Source of the DNA: Actinoplanes sp. SE50/110
Lineage (GTDB): Bacteria > Actinomycetota > Actinomycetes > Mycobacteriales > Micromonosporaceae
Length of the DNA stretch: 64,000 nt
Direction: 5' to 3'
Assembly: GCF_900119315.1 (NCBI RefSeq)
Contig: NZ_LT827010.1
Location: forward strand, 3,257,001 to 3,321,000
In this document: one piece after another, positions 24,172 through 31,778 of the stretch
Layout of the letters: every line of letters begins with the position of its first letter
How positions within the stretch are numbered: the stretch's first letter is position 1
The notes under the pieces: generated by a model
Told to the model about the DNA's origin: nothing
What the model saw: the letters and a program-made list of their open reading frames with translations, nothing else
Databases searched by the model: none
Made by a program: the position numbers and the translations under genes

Positions 24172-24913
24172 GCCGTCCGGATACCCCGGCGCCGCCCGCC
24201 GAATCGTCGGCCGCCCGGGCCAGTGCCCGCAGCGGCTCCGACCAGGCCCGCGGGTCGGACCAGCAGAACGTGTGCGGGCCGGGCACCTCGGCGTAGGAGC
24301 CGCGCGGTGCCAGTGCGGCCAGGTGGCGGCCCCAGGCGGGCGGGCTGATCGGGTCCAGGCTCGCGCCGAGGACCAGGACCGGGACCGTCAGGCGGCGCAC
24401 CGGCCGGCCCAGCACGTGCCGCAGGTGCACGCGCAGCAGATGCCGGTAGCGGCGCGGGCCGGTCCGTCGGACGTCGCGCAGGTGCACCCGGGCCAGGCTC
24501 GGCGACTCCCGCCACAGGTCGGACCAGCAGCGGCGCAGCAGCCTCGGCAGACTTCGTGCGGCCGGGTCCGGGAACGGGCAGACCAGCGCCACCGCGACCA
24601 CCGAGGGGCTGCGCAGCGCCGCCTCGGCGGCCACCTGGGCGCCGGAGGACTGGCCGGCCAGCAGGACCGGCCCGGTCCGGTGCTCGTCCAGCCAGGCCGC
24701 CACGAGGTCGGCGTACTCCGGCACGTCGAGCTCGTGCGGCGGGTCGTCGCTGCCGCCGCAGCCGGGCAGGTCGATCAGGTGTGCCCGGGTCCACCCGGCC
24801 AGGGCGCGGGTGGCCGGCTCCAGGTAGTCGCACACGCCCAGCCCGTGCACCACGACGACCTCGGGCACGCCCGGCCGGTGCTGCCCCTCGGTCCTGCTCC
24901 GGATCGCCACCAT
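24143..24913 (-). CDS. Alpha/beta-fold hydrolase
   Basis: 256 residues. The VVVVHGLGVCDYLEP oxyanion region, the nucleophile elbow LLAGQSSGAQ (Ser), LGASLDPI (acid) and PGPHTFCW (His) make a complete hydrolase triad. No signal peptide; soluble. It forms a coupled pair with the F420 oxidoreductase (29-base overlap), suggesting one small-molecule pathway, such as hydrolysis of an ester or lactone followed by redox of the product. The C-terminal 25 residues, lying in the overlap, are probably unstructured. Substrate unknown. Confidence 0.87.
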   Translation of the reverse strand: MVAIRSRTEGQHRPGVPEVVVVHGLGVCDYLEPATRALAGWTRAHLIDLPGCGGSDDPPHELDVPEYADLVAAWLDEHRTGPVLLAGQSSGAQVAAEAALRSPSVVAVALVCPFPDPAARSLPRLLRRCWSDLWRESPSLARVHLRDVRRTGPRRYRHLLRVHLRHVLGRPVRRLTVPVLVLGASLDPISPPAWGRHLAALAPRGSYAEVPGPHTFCWSDPRAWSEPLRALARAADDSAGGAGVSGRHAYRIFPVQ

Positions 24914-24946
24914 GCCGGGCGCAATACCCCCGGCGGTGGCCGCGAA

Positions 24947-25291
24947 TCAGCGGTGCGCGGGGGAGCGGCGCACCCTCGTGTCGAACAGGCCGAGCAGCCC
25001 GGTGGTGGCCAGCACGCCGTGCACCACGCCGCGGGCGTTGACCACCTGGTAGCCGCAGTGCTGCTGCAGGGCCGCGGCCCGGCCCTCGACCAGGGCGCGG
25101 ATGCCGGCGGCGGCCAGGAACGGGACCCGTTCCAGGTCCACGACCAGGCTGCTGACGCCGGGCTGGGCGGCGGCGTTCGCCACGATGGCGGCGAGCGCGT
25201 CGCTGACGTCGTGGTCGATTTCGCCGCGTACCGCGAGCCGGATGACGCCGCCACCCTCGTCGTGCTTGCTGACCGCGAACGTTGCTGTCAT
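24947..25291 (-). CDS. STAS-domain anti-sigma-factor-antagonist-like protein
   Basis: 114 residues, one STAS domain: RLAVRGEIDHDVSDAL, SLVVDLERVPFLAAAG. The position of the phosphorylated Ser in SpoIIAA/RsbV (D-S-S-G) is Ala here (A-A-A-G), so it cannot be switched off by the usual kinase. ATG 25291 follows AGGGA. It is 33 bases upstream of the hydrolase/oxidoreductase pair on the same strand. It may be a constitutive partner-switch antagonist, or a STAS scaffold as in stressosomes. Confidence 0.85.
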   Translation of the reverse strand: MTATFAVSKHDEGGGVIRLAVRGEIDHDVSDALAAIVANAAAQPGVSSLVVDLERVPFLAAAGIRALVEGRAAALQQHCGYQVVNARGVVHGVLATTGLLGLFDTRVRRSPAHR

Positions 25292-25411
25292 TCCCTGTAA
25301 CCGTCCGAGAGAAGTGTTTGGCGCCGATGATGACCGACCGGGGACCACCGGGGCGGACTTGTCACCCTAATCGCGGTGCGGCGGTTCCGCTCGGATTAGG
25401 CGTTTCGGCCG

Positions 25412-26284
25412 ATGACGACGGGGAAACCGGTCAGCATGCCGATCCTCAACCGCCTGGAAGAAGCCCGCCGGCTCGACGGCGTGAGCGACAAGCTGCAGTC
25501 CGCGGTCAGCGCCGCGGTCCGCCCGCAACGGCTGCGTGACCTGCTGCACGGCACCTGGCTGGGTCATCCGCTGCACCCGGTGATGGTGCAGGTGCCGGTC
25601 GGGGCGTTCGTCTCGACCGCGATCCTCGACCTGCTGCCCGGCGTGCGGCGGGCGCAGCAGACCCTGCTGGCCGTCGGTGTGGCGACCGCGGTCCCGGCCG
25701 CGGTGGCCGGCTGGACGGACTGGTCGCAGATGACCCGGGACCGCCGCCGGGTGGGCCTGGTGCACGCCGGCTCCAACGCGGTCGCGATCGGCCTGTACGC
25801 CGCCTCGCTGGTGGCCCGGTTGCGCGGCCGGACGGCCCGGGGCAAGGCACTGAGCCTGGCCGGGCTGAGCGCGGCGGGGTTCGGGGCGTATCTGGGCGGG
25901 CATCTCGCGTACGCGCAGAGTGCCGGAACCAATCAGGCGGCGCCGGACCTGGCGCGCCTGCCCGAGGAGTGGACCGAGGTCTGCTCGCTGGCCTCGGTGC
26001 CGGAGCGGCGGACCGTGGTGCGGCTGGCCGGCGACGTGCCGGTGCTGCTGTACCGGATCGGCGACCGGGTGTCGGCGCTGGTCGAGCGGTGCGGCCACGA
26101 GACCGGTCCGCTGGGCGAGGGCGACGTGACCGGTGCCGGCTGGGACGCGTGCGTGGTGTGCCCGTGGCACGGCAGCACGTTCCGGCTCGCCGACGGCGCC
26201 GTGGTGCACGGGCCGGCCGCCAACAACCAGCCGGTGATCCCGGTCCGCGTCCAGGACGGCCGGGTCGAGATCCGCCGGCCGTGA
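25412..26284 (+). CDS. DUF2231 membrane protein fused to a Rieske domain
   Basis: 290 residues. Residues about 40-170 are a DUF2231 membrane module (LLHGTWLGHPLHPVMVQVPV, then three more spans). Residues 185-290 are a Rieske [2Fe-2S] domain with all ligands: CGHETGPL and CVVCPWHGSTF. The Rieske part should be cytoplasmic or periplasmic depending on an odd or even span count. Such fusions are common in actinomycetes, usually near stress genes. Likely role: electron transfer at the membrane, partner unknown. The ChaB-like gene follows after 26 bases. Confidence 0.9.
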   Translation: MTTGKPVSMPILNRLEEARRLDGVSDKLQSAVSAAVRPQRLRDLLHGTWLGHPLHPVMVQVPVGAFVSTAILDLLPGVRRAQQTLLAVGVATAVPAAVAGWTDWSQMTRDRRRVGLVHAGSNAVAIGLYAASLVARLRGRTARGKALSLAGLSAAGFGAYLGGHLAYAQSAGTNQAAPDLARLPEEWTEVCSLASVPERRTVVRLAGDVPVLLYRIGDRVSALVERCGHETGPLGEGDVTGAGWDACVVCPWHGSTFRLADGAVVHGPAANNQPVIPVRVQDGRVEIRRP

Positions 26285-26310
26285 GCCCCCGAGGCGAAGG
26301 AGGAGAATCC

Positions 26311-26706
26311 ATGCCCACCCGCGACGAGATGCCGTCGACGCTGCGGCGTTCCCCGAAGAAGGCGCAGGACACGTACGTCGCGGCCCACGACTCCGCGGTC
26401 GATCAGTACGGTGAGGGGGAACGCGCGCACCGCACCGCGTTCTCCGCGGTCAAGCACTCGTTCGAGAAGGTCGGCGACCACTGGGAGCCGAAGGCGAAGA
26501 AGGGCCCGAGCGACGCGAAGGCCGCCGGTGGCCGGGACACCCGGGCCGAGACGGCCGGTGGGGTGGATGCCAACGCCAGCAAGGAGCACCTGCTCGACCT
26601 CGCGAAGCGGCTCGACGTCACCGGCCGGTCCCGGATGACCAAGGCCGAGCTGGTCGACGCGATCCAGAAGGCGAACGACCGGAGCACCCGCAAGGCCCGC
26701 TCCTGA
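26311..26706 (+). CDS. ChaB-domain protein with Rho-N/SAP-like C-terminus
   Basis: 131 residues. The N-terminal 60 match ChaB (MPSTLRRSPKKAQDTYVAAH, then AHRTAFSAVKHSFEKVG). After a charged linker, residues 90-125 form a small helical Rho-N/SAP-type module (KEHLLDLAKRLDVTGRSRMT, KAELVDAIQKAN), suggesting nucleic-acid binding. The function of ChaB is uncertain. The ribosome site AAGGAGGAG is excellent. It belongs to the same unit as the DUF2231-Rieske gene and is convergent with the sigma factor, 21 bases apart. Confidence 0.88.
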   Translation: MPTRDEMPSTLRRSPKKAQDTYVAAHDSAVDQYGEGERAHRTAFSAVKHSFEKVGDHWEPKAKKGPSDAKAAGGRDTRAETAGGVDANASKEHLLDLAKRLDVTGRSRMTKAELVDAIQKANDRSTRKARS

Positions 26707-26727
26707 CCAGCCTCGGCGGGCTGCCGG

Positions 26728-27837
26728 TCAGGGGACCAGCAGCTCGCCCAGGCCGGAGATGGCCAGCACCCGGGCCACGTACGGCTGCACCCCGGTGATC
26801 AGCATCCGCACCTCGCGCTGCCGGGCCACCTCGTACACCGCGGTCAGCATCCCGATCCCGGCCGCGCTCAGCAGCGGGACCCCGGACAGGTCGACGGTCA
26901 GCCGGCGGCCCCGCCCGCAGGTGCCGGCCGCGGTCATCAGATCGCGGCGCACCTGGTTGGCGTTGTCCCGGTCGATCTCGCCGCGCACGTCGGCCCGCAC
27001 CCCGTCCGGCACGGCGGTGGCCAGCACCAGGTGTTCCGGGGCGCCGGCGCCGGCCCAGGGCGGCGTCACGTCGGTCAGCATCGCCTCGCGCAGCCAGGAC
27101 AGGGTGCGGCTGAGCAGCCGGGACACGTGCATCTGCGAGATGCCCAGTTCGTCGGCGATCTCGACCTGGCTCAGGTTGCCCCAGAACCGCAGCGCCAGTA
27201 GCCGCCGCTCGCGGGCCGGCAGCTCGCAGAGCAGGCTTTCGACGGTGGTCCGGTCGTCGACCAGGGACAGGTCGCCGTCCACGTCGCCGATCAGGTCGCC
27301 GGCCTCGGAGCCGGTGTCGCCGAGCGGCACGTTCAGCGATTCGGTGTTGTGCGCGGCCGCGGACGTCTGCGCGCCGCGCACCTGCGTCTCGTCCAGGCCG
27401 AGGCGTTCGGCCAACTCGGCCAACGTCGGTGTGCGGGCCAGTTCGCTGGTCAGCTCGGCGCGGGCGTGCACGAATTCGAGCACCCGGTCCTGCTGTCCGC
27501 GCGGCACGTGCACCCCCCAGGTGTGGTCCCGGAAGTGCCGTTTGATCTCCCCGGTGATGGTCAGGATCGCGTACGCGGTGAACGATCCCCGCTGTGGGTC
27601 GAACCGGTCCACCGTCTTGATCAGCCCCAGCCGCGCCACCTGCACCAGGTCGTCGGTGGGCTCGCCGCGTCCGCGGTAGCGGCGGGCCAGCCGTCCGGCG
27701 AACGGCAGCGCCTCCCGGACGAAGCGTTCTCTCAGTCGCCGCTGTTCCCGGCAGTCGGCGCGTTCGCATGCGTGGGCGTACCTGTCGGCCATCAGGTCCA
27801 GGTCTTCAAGTGGTTCCAGCCGGTCCAGGTCCCGCAT
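26728..27837 (-). CDS. SigF/SigB-type sigma factor fused to a STAS domain
   Basis: 369 residues. Residues about 1-265 are a group-3 sigma factor: region 2 (DDLVQVARLGLIKTVDRFDP, ITGEIKRHFRDHTW), region 3 (RTPTLAELAERLGLDETQVR) and region 4 helix-turn-helix (SQVEIADELGISQMHVSRLL). Residues 275-369 are a STAS domain (ADVRGEIDRDNANQVR, VDLSGVPLLSAAG) of the anti-sigma-antagonist type. The phospho-Ser site is Ala. Sigma and antagonist are normally separate proteins; here they are one chain. Start ATG 27837 with GAAGGG at about ten bases. Confidence 0.9.
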   Translation of the reverse strand: MRDLDRLEPLEDLDLMADRYAHACERADCREQRRLRERFVREALPFAGRLARRYRGRGEPTDDLVQVARLGLIKTVDRFDPQRGSFTAYAILTITGEIKRHFRDHTWGVHVPRGQQDRVLEFVHARAELTSELARTPTLAELAERLGLDETQVRGAQTSAAAHNTESLNVPLGDTGSEAGDLIGDVDGDLSLVDDRTTVESLLCELPARERRLLALRFWGNLSQVEIADELGISQMHVSRLLSRTLSWLREAMLTDVTPPWAGAGAPEHLVLATAVPDGVRADVRGEIDRDNANQVRRDLMTAAGTCGRGRRLTVDLSGVPLLSAAGIGMLTAVYEVARQREVRMLITGVQPYVARVLAISGLGELLVP

Positions 27838-28044
27838 GGGACAACCCTTCGTTGAGACCCCGCACGGGTCCGACCTACCCACTGTGCCCCAGGAGGATGC
27901 CCCGAAACCCGGCAACCGTCCGGGTTGCCTTCTGGTAGTGCGTGCGTTCAGGGCCGAAGCGATCCCGGCCCGATGCCCGAAGAGTCTGACGGCGCCGAGG
28001 TCCGGCGTCGTCACCTTTCAGGGGGTATCGCCGCTTTGGCACCG

Positions 28045-29265
28045 ATGTTCGCACCGCTCCGGGAGCGCAACTACCGCCTCTGGGCCACCGCCGACCTGGT
28101 GTCCACCGCCGGCACGTGGATGCAGGTCCTCGGCCTGAACTGGCTGATCCTCTCGGACACCGGCTCGGCCGCCACCATGGGCCTGGTCGTCATGCTGCAG
28201 GCCCTGCCGGTCCTGATCCTGGGCACCTGGGGCGGGGCGCTCGCCGACCGGCTGCCGGCCCGCCCGCTGCTGATCGCCTCGCAGGCGGTCCGCGCGCTGC
28301 TCGCCCTGGCCCTGGTCGCGCACGGCGGCCACCCGCTGATCTACGCGGTGGCGCTCGCCTCCGGGGTGATCAGCTCGTTCGAGGGCCCGGCCCTGGGCCG
28401 GTTCGGCTCCGCCCTGGTCCCGCCGTCCGCGCTCGGCTCGGCGCTGGCCCTCGGCTCGGTGCTCAGTTCGGCCGGCCGGATCGGGGGCATGGCCCTGGGC
28501 GGCATCCTGGTCGGCGTCACCGGCCCGGCCGCCCTGTTCGTGATCAACGCGGTCTCGTACCTGGCGGTGATCGGCGCCCTGTCCGCGATGCGCACCGGCG
28601 AGCTGCGCGACCTGCCCACCGCCGCTCCCGGCGAGCGCGGCATCCGCTCCGGCCTGCGCTACATCGCCGGTCAGCCGATCGTCCTGATCGTGCTGGCGCT
28701 GTCCTTCGTCCTCGGCTCGCTGGGCCGCAACTACCAGGTCAGCATGGCCGCCATGACGGCCGGTCCGCTGCACGCCGGTTCCGGCGCCTACGGCCTGCTG
28801 TCCACCGTCTTCGCGGTCGGCGCGGTCCTCGGCGGCCTGCTGCTGGCCGGCTCCGGCCGCTCCACCCTGCGGGTGCTGCTCGGCACCGGCCTCACCATCA
28901 GCCTGCTGCAGCTCGGCGCCGGCCTGGCCCCGAATCTCACCTCGTTCGCCGCCCTGATCCTCCCGATCGCCGCCGGCGCGGTCGTCTTCGACACCGTCGT
29001 CTCCACCCGGATCCAGCTGGACACCCGCGAGGACATGCGCGGCCGGGTGCTGGCCGCGGTCGGCATCGTCTCCTCCCTGTCCGGGATGTTCGGCGCCCCG
29101 GCGGTCGGCTGGCTCTGCGACACCGCCGGCCCCCGCGGCGCGCTGCTGCTCGGTGGCGCGATCACCACCGCCGCCGCGCTGGCCGGCGCGGCGGCCGTCG
29201 CCCGCGCCACCGGCCGTGGGCTGCACCTGCCGGAGCCCTTCACCCCGGCGGAGCAGATGGCCTGA
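28045..29265 (+). CDS. MFS transporter (MFS_3/enterobactin-exporter type)
   Basis: About 406 residues with twelve spans. LRERNYRLWATADLVST is the standard start of this subfamily, and GGALADRLPARPLLI is the loop 2-3 motif (G-x-x-A-D-R). Related proteins export siderophores or drugs. The start is uncertain: ATG 28045 fits the family best, TTG 28036 and ATG 27973 are in frame. It is divergent from the sigma-STAS gene, sharing the intergenic region 27838-28044. A strong terminator follows the stop. Confidence 0.88.
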   Translation: MFAPLRERNYRLWATADLVSTAGTWMQVLGLNWLILSDTGSAATMGLVVMLQALPVLILGTWGGALADRLPARPLLIASQAVRALLALALVAHGGHPLIYAVALASGVISSFEGPALGRFGSALVPPSALGSALALGSVLSSAGRIGGMALGGILVGVTGPAALFVINAVSYLAVIGALSAMRTGELRDLPTAAPGERGIRSGLRYIAGQPIVLIVLALSFVLGSLGRNYQVSMAAMTAGPLHAGSGAYGLLSTVFAVGAVLGGLLLAGSGRSTLRVLLGTGLTISLLQLGAGLAPNLTSFAALILPIAAGAVVFDTVVSTRIQLDTREDMRGRVLAAVGIVSSLSGMFGAPAVGWLCDTAGPRGALLLGGAITTAAALAGAAAVARATGRGLHLPEPFTPAEQMA

Positions 29266-29276
29266 TCCGCACGGTG

Positions 29277-29306
29277 ACAGTCCCCGCTCGGGTGAGCGGG
29301 GACTGT
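29277..29306. terminator. Rho-independent terminator after the MFS gene
   Basis: ACAGTCCCCGCTC and GAGCGGGGACTGT form a perfect 13-base stem with loop GGGT, followed by TTTC. It starts 12 bases after the MFS stop and lies before the GT2 gene. Confidence 0.85.
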
Positions 29307-29335
29307 TTCGTCGCGACCCGGGTATGCCCCGCCCC

Positions 29336-30166
29336 ATGTCCGTGATCAACGCCCAGGACGTCGAAACCGACGAGGTCACCGTGGTGGTCGCCACCCGCAA
29401 CCGCGCCGACCGGCTCCGCGACACCGTCCCGCATCACCGAGCGCCGACGATCATCGTCGACAACGCCTCGGACCAGCCCCTGGACTTCCCCGGCGTGGTC
29501 CGGCTTCCGGAGAATCTCGGGGCCGCCGCCCGCAACATCGGCGTCGAGCTGGCCACCACCCCGTACGTCGCGTTCGCCGACGACGACTCGTACTGGCAGC
29601 CGGACTCCCTGGCCCAGGCCGCCAAGATCTTCCGTGCCCACCCCCGGACGGCCCTGCTGACGGCCCGGGTGCTGATCGGTCCCGAAGCCCGCGTCGACCC
29701 GATCTCGGACGAGATGGCCCGGGCTCCGCTCGGCACCGCGCCGGACGCCCCCGGCCCCGCGGTCCTCGGCTTCCTGTCCTGCGCCACGATCGTCCGACGC
29801 GACGCGTTCCTTGGGGTCAACGGCTTTCACCCCAGGCTCTTCGTGTACGGCGAGGAAGCCCTGCTCGCGATGGACCTCGCCGCCGCGGGCCATCATCTCG
29901 CCTACGTGCAGGCGCTGACCGTCCGCCACTTCCCGGAGCCGGCCGGCCGTGACCCCCGGGCCCGCCTGCGCCGCGAAGCCCGCAACCGGGCCCTGACCGC
30001 GCTGCTGCGCCGCCCGCCACGAGTGGTCGCGACGACCCTGGCCGAGGTCGCCCGCACCGAGCCGGCAGCCCTGCTGGACGTCACCCGGGACCTGCCGTGG
30101 GCGCTCACCCATCGGCGTCCGCTCCCCGGCGAGGTGGAGGCGGCCCTGCGCCGCCTGGAAAGCTGA
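29336..30166 (+). CDS. GT2-family glycosyltransferase
   Basis: 276 residues. GT-A fold: VTVVVATRNRADRLRD at the N-terminus, IIVDNASD (nucleotide), ENLGAAARNIGV, the DxD equivalent FADDDSYW and the YGEEALLAMDLAAAG acceptor-side acidic motif. The family transfers sugars from NDP donors with inversion. Start ATG 29336 (ATG 29324 also possible). It lies behind the terminator and is convergent with the aldehyde dehydrogenase; it is 1.6 kb from the heptose operon on the same strand, so a link to that glycan is possible but not shown. Confidence 0.87.
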   Translation: MSVINAQDVETDEVTVVVATRNRADRLRDTVPHHRAPTIIVDNASDQPLDFPGVVRLPENLGAAARNIGVELATTPYVAFADDDSYWQPDSLAQAAKIFRAHPRTALLTARVLIGPEARVDPISDEMARAPLGTAPDAPGPAVLGFLSCATIVRRDAFLGVNGFHPRLFVYGEEALLAMDLAAAGHHLAYVQALTVRHFPEPAGRDPRARLRREARNRALTALLRRPPRVVATTLAEVARTEPAALLDVTRDLPWALTHRRPLPGEVEAALRRLES

Positions 30167-30180
30167 CCGCCCGGTTCCGG

Positions 30181-30212
30181 GCGGGGAGGACCCTGGCGCA
30201 GGGTGCCCCCGC
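30181..30212. terminator. Bidirectional hairpin between convergent genes
   Basis: GCGGGG/CCCCGC outer arms (30181-30186, 30207-30212) enclose ACCCTG-GCG-CAGGGT (30190-30204). A second hairpin CCGCCCGG-TT-CCGGGCGG (30167-30184) overlaps its left side. There is no T-run; it probably serves both the GT2 and the aldehyde dehydrogenase gene. Confidence 0.55.
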
Positions 30213-30229
30213 CCACTCCGGAGCGACCG

Positions 30230-31636
30230 CTACCATCCGCCGGCCGGCGCGGCCAGGTGCACCACCTTCGTGCAGGTCATCTCGTCGAGCAACTCCGGCC
30301 CGTAGCCGAACCCGCTCCCGGAGAACCCCCGGGGCTGAGCCGCGCCCCCCGGCGCCCCGCCGAACACCGCGTTGATCTTCACGGTCCCGGCCGGCAGGGC
30401 ACGCCATGCCGCCTGGGCGTTGCTCATCGACGGCGTCAGGACGGTGGCCGCGAGACCGTAGTCGGAGGCACCGGACCGGCGCAGGCCGTCGGCGAACGAG
30501 TCCACCACCATCACCGGCGCCACCGGGCCGAACGTCTCGTCGCGCATCACCGCCATGTCGTCGGTGCAGTCGGAGAGCACGGTGGGCGGATAGAACGCCC
30601 CCGGCCCGGCCGGTACCGCCCCGCCGCGCAGCGCCACCGCACCGTCCTTCACGGCCCGCTGCACCTGGTCGTCCACCGCCGCCCGCAACCGCCGGTCCAC
30701 CAGTGGCCCGATCCGCGACCCCCAGGCCTCCGCCTCGGACTCCAGCGCCGCCAGGAACTCCCCGGCCACCGCCCGGTGCACGTAGATGCGTTCCACCGCG
30801 ACGCAGATCTGCCCCGAGTTGGCGAACGCGCCCAGCGCCGCCTGCCCGGCCGCCCATCCCGGATCCACCCCGGCATCGACCAGCAGCGGATCCTTGCCGC
30901 CGTTCTCCAGCAGCGCCTTCGCCCCGGTCCGCGCGCACGCCGCGGCGATCGACCGCCCGGTCGCCGTCGACCCCACGTGCGCCACCACGTCGACCCGGGC
31001 CGCCGCCAGCACCGCACCCACCGCGCCGTCCCCGGCGACCATGTTCAGCACGCCGGCCGGGAAGTGCAGGGCGAACAGCTCGATCAGCCGGTGCCCGGTC
31101 CCCGGCGTCCGCTCGCTCGGCTTGTGCACCACCGTGTTGCCGGTCACCAGCGCCGCCCCGAGCAGCCCGCAGGCCACCGCCACCGGGTCGTTCCACGGCG
31201 TGATCACCGCGACCACCCCGCGCGGCCCGTACGCCATCAGGTCGATCGCGTCGTCGTTGCCGGCCAGCGTCCGCCCGCGGTGCACCGGGCCGAGTTCGGC
31301 GTACTGCCGCAGCGTGCCGACCCCGGCCAGCACCGAGTCGCGGGCGTCGGCGACCGGCTTGCCCATCTCCGCCGACATCAGGGCGGCGAGCTCGTCGGCG
31401 TCCGCCTCCACCGCGTTCGCCACCGCGTGCAGCGCCGCCCCGCGGGCCGCCGGAGCGGTCGCGGCCCAGCCCGGCGCGGCGTCGCGGGCCGCGCCCACCG
31501 CGGCCACCACGTCCCCCTCGTCGGAGGCCACGGTCCGGGTGACGAGACTGTCGTCGGCCGGGTTCGAAACGGTCAGTTCGCGGCCGGAGCCGCCCGGGCG
31601 CCACGCGCCGCCGATGAGCTGGGTGACCTCACGCAT
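30230..31636 (-). CDS. NAD(P)-dependent aldehyde dehydrogenase
   Basis: 468 residues. Catalytic residues are present: Asn in TPWNDPVAV, Glu in LLENGGKDP and the nucleophile Cys in FANSGQICVAVERIYV; NAD-binding HVGSTATGRSI is also seen. The substrate is unknown; succinate-semialdehyde or betaine-aldehyde types are alternatives. ATG 31636 is chosen as the family start. It is divergent from the heptose operon with 142 bases between; no functional connection is evident. Confidence 0.92.
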   Translation of the reverse strand: MREVTQLIGGAWRPGGSGRELTVSNPADDSLVTRTVASDEGDVVAAVGAARDAAPGWAATAPAARGAALHAVANAVEADADELAALMSAEMGKPVADARDSVLAGVGTLRQYAELGPVHRGRTLAGNDDAIDLMAYGPRGVVAVITPWNDPVAVACGLLGAALVTGNTVVHKPSERTPGTGHRLIELFALHFPAGVLNMVAGDGAVGAVLAAARVDVVAHVGSTATGRSIAAACARTGAKALLENGGKDPLLVDAGVDPGWAAGQAALGAFANSGQICVAVERIYVHRAVAGEFLAALESEAEAWGSRIGPLVDRRLRAAVDDQVQRAVKDGAVALRGGAVPAGPGAFYPPTVLSDCTDDMAVMRDETFGPVAPVMVVDSFADGLRRSGASDYGLAATVLTPSMSNAQAAWRALPAGTVKINAVFGGAPGGAAQPRGFSGSGFGYGPELLDEMTCTKVVHLAAPAGGW

Positions 31637-31778
31637 ACCCGAGCGGATGCCCCGTGGAAATGACGGCAAACCAGCCCTGCGAGCGAATGTTTCCGCTGTT
31701 CAGGAAGGCCGACAAGTTTTTTTCGAGAAGTCGGTGATCTTGGGCGTAAGTCGGCGGCGCCGGGGTATCCGCCGCAGC

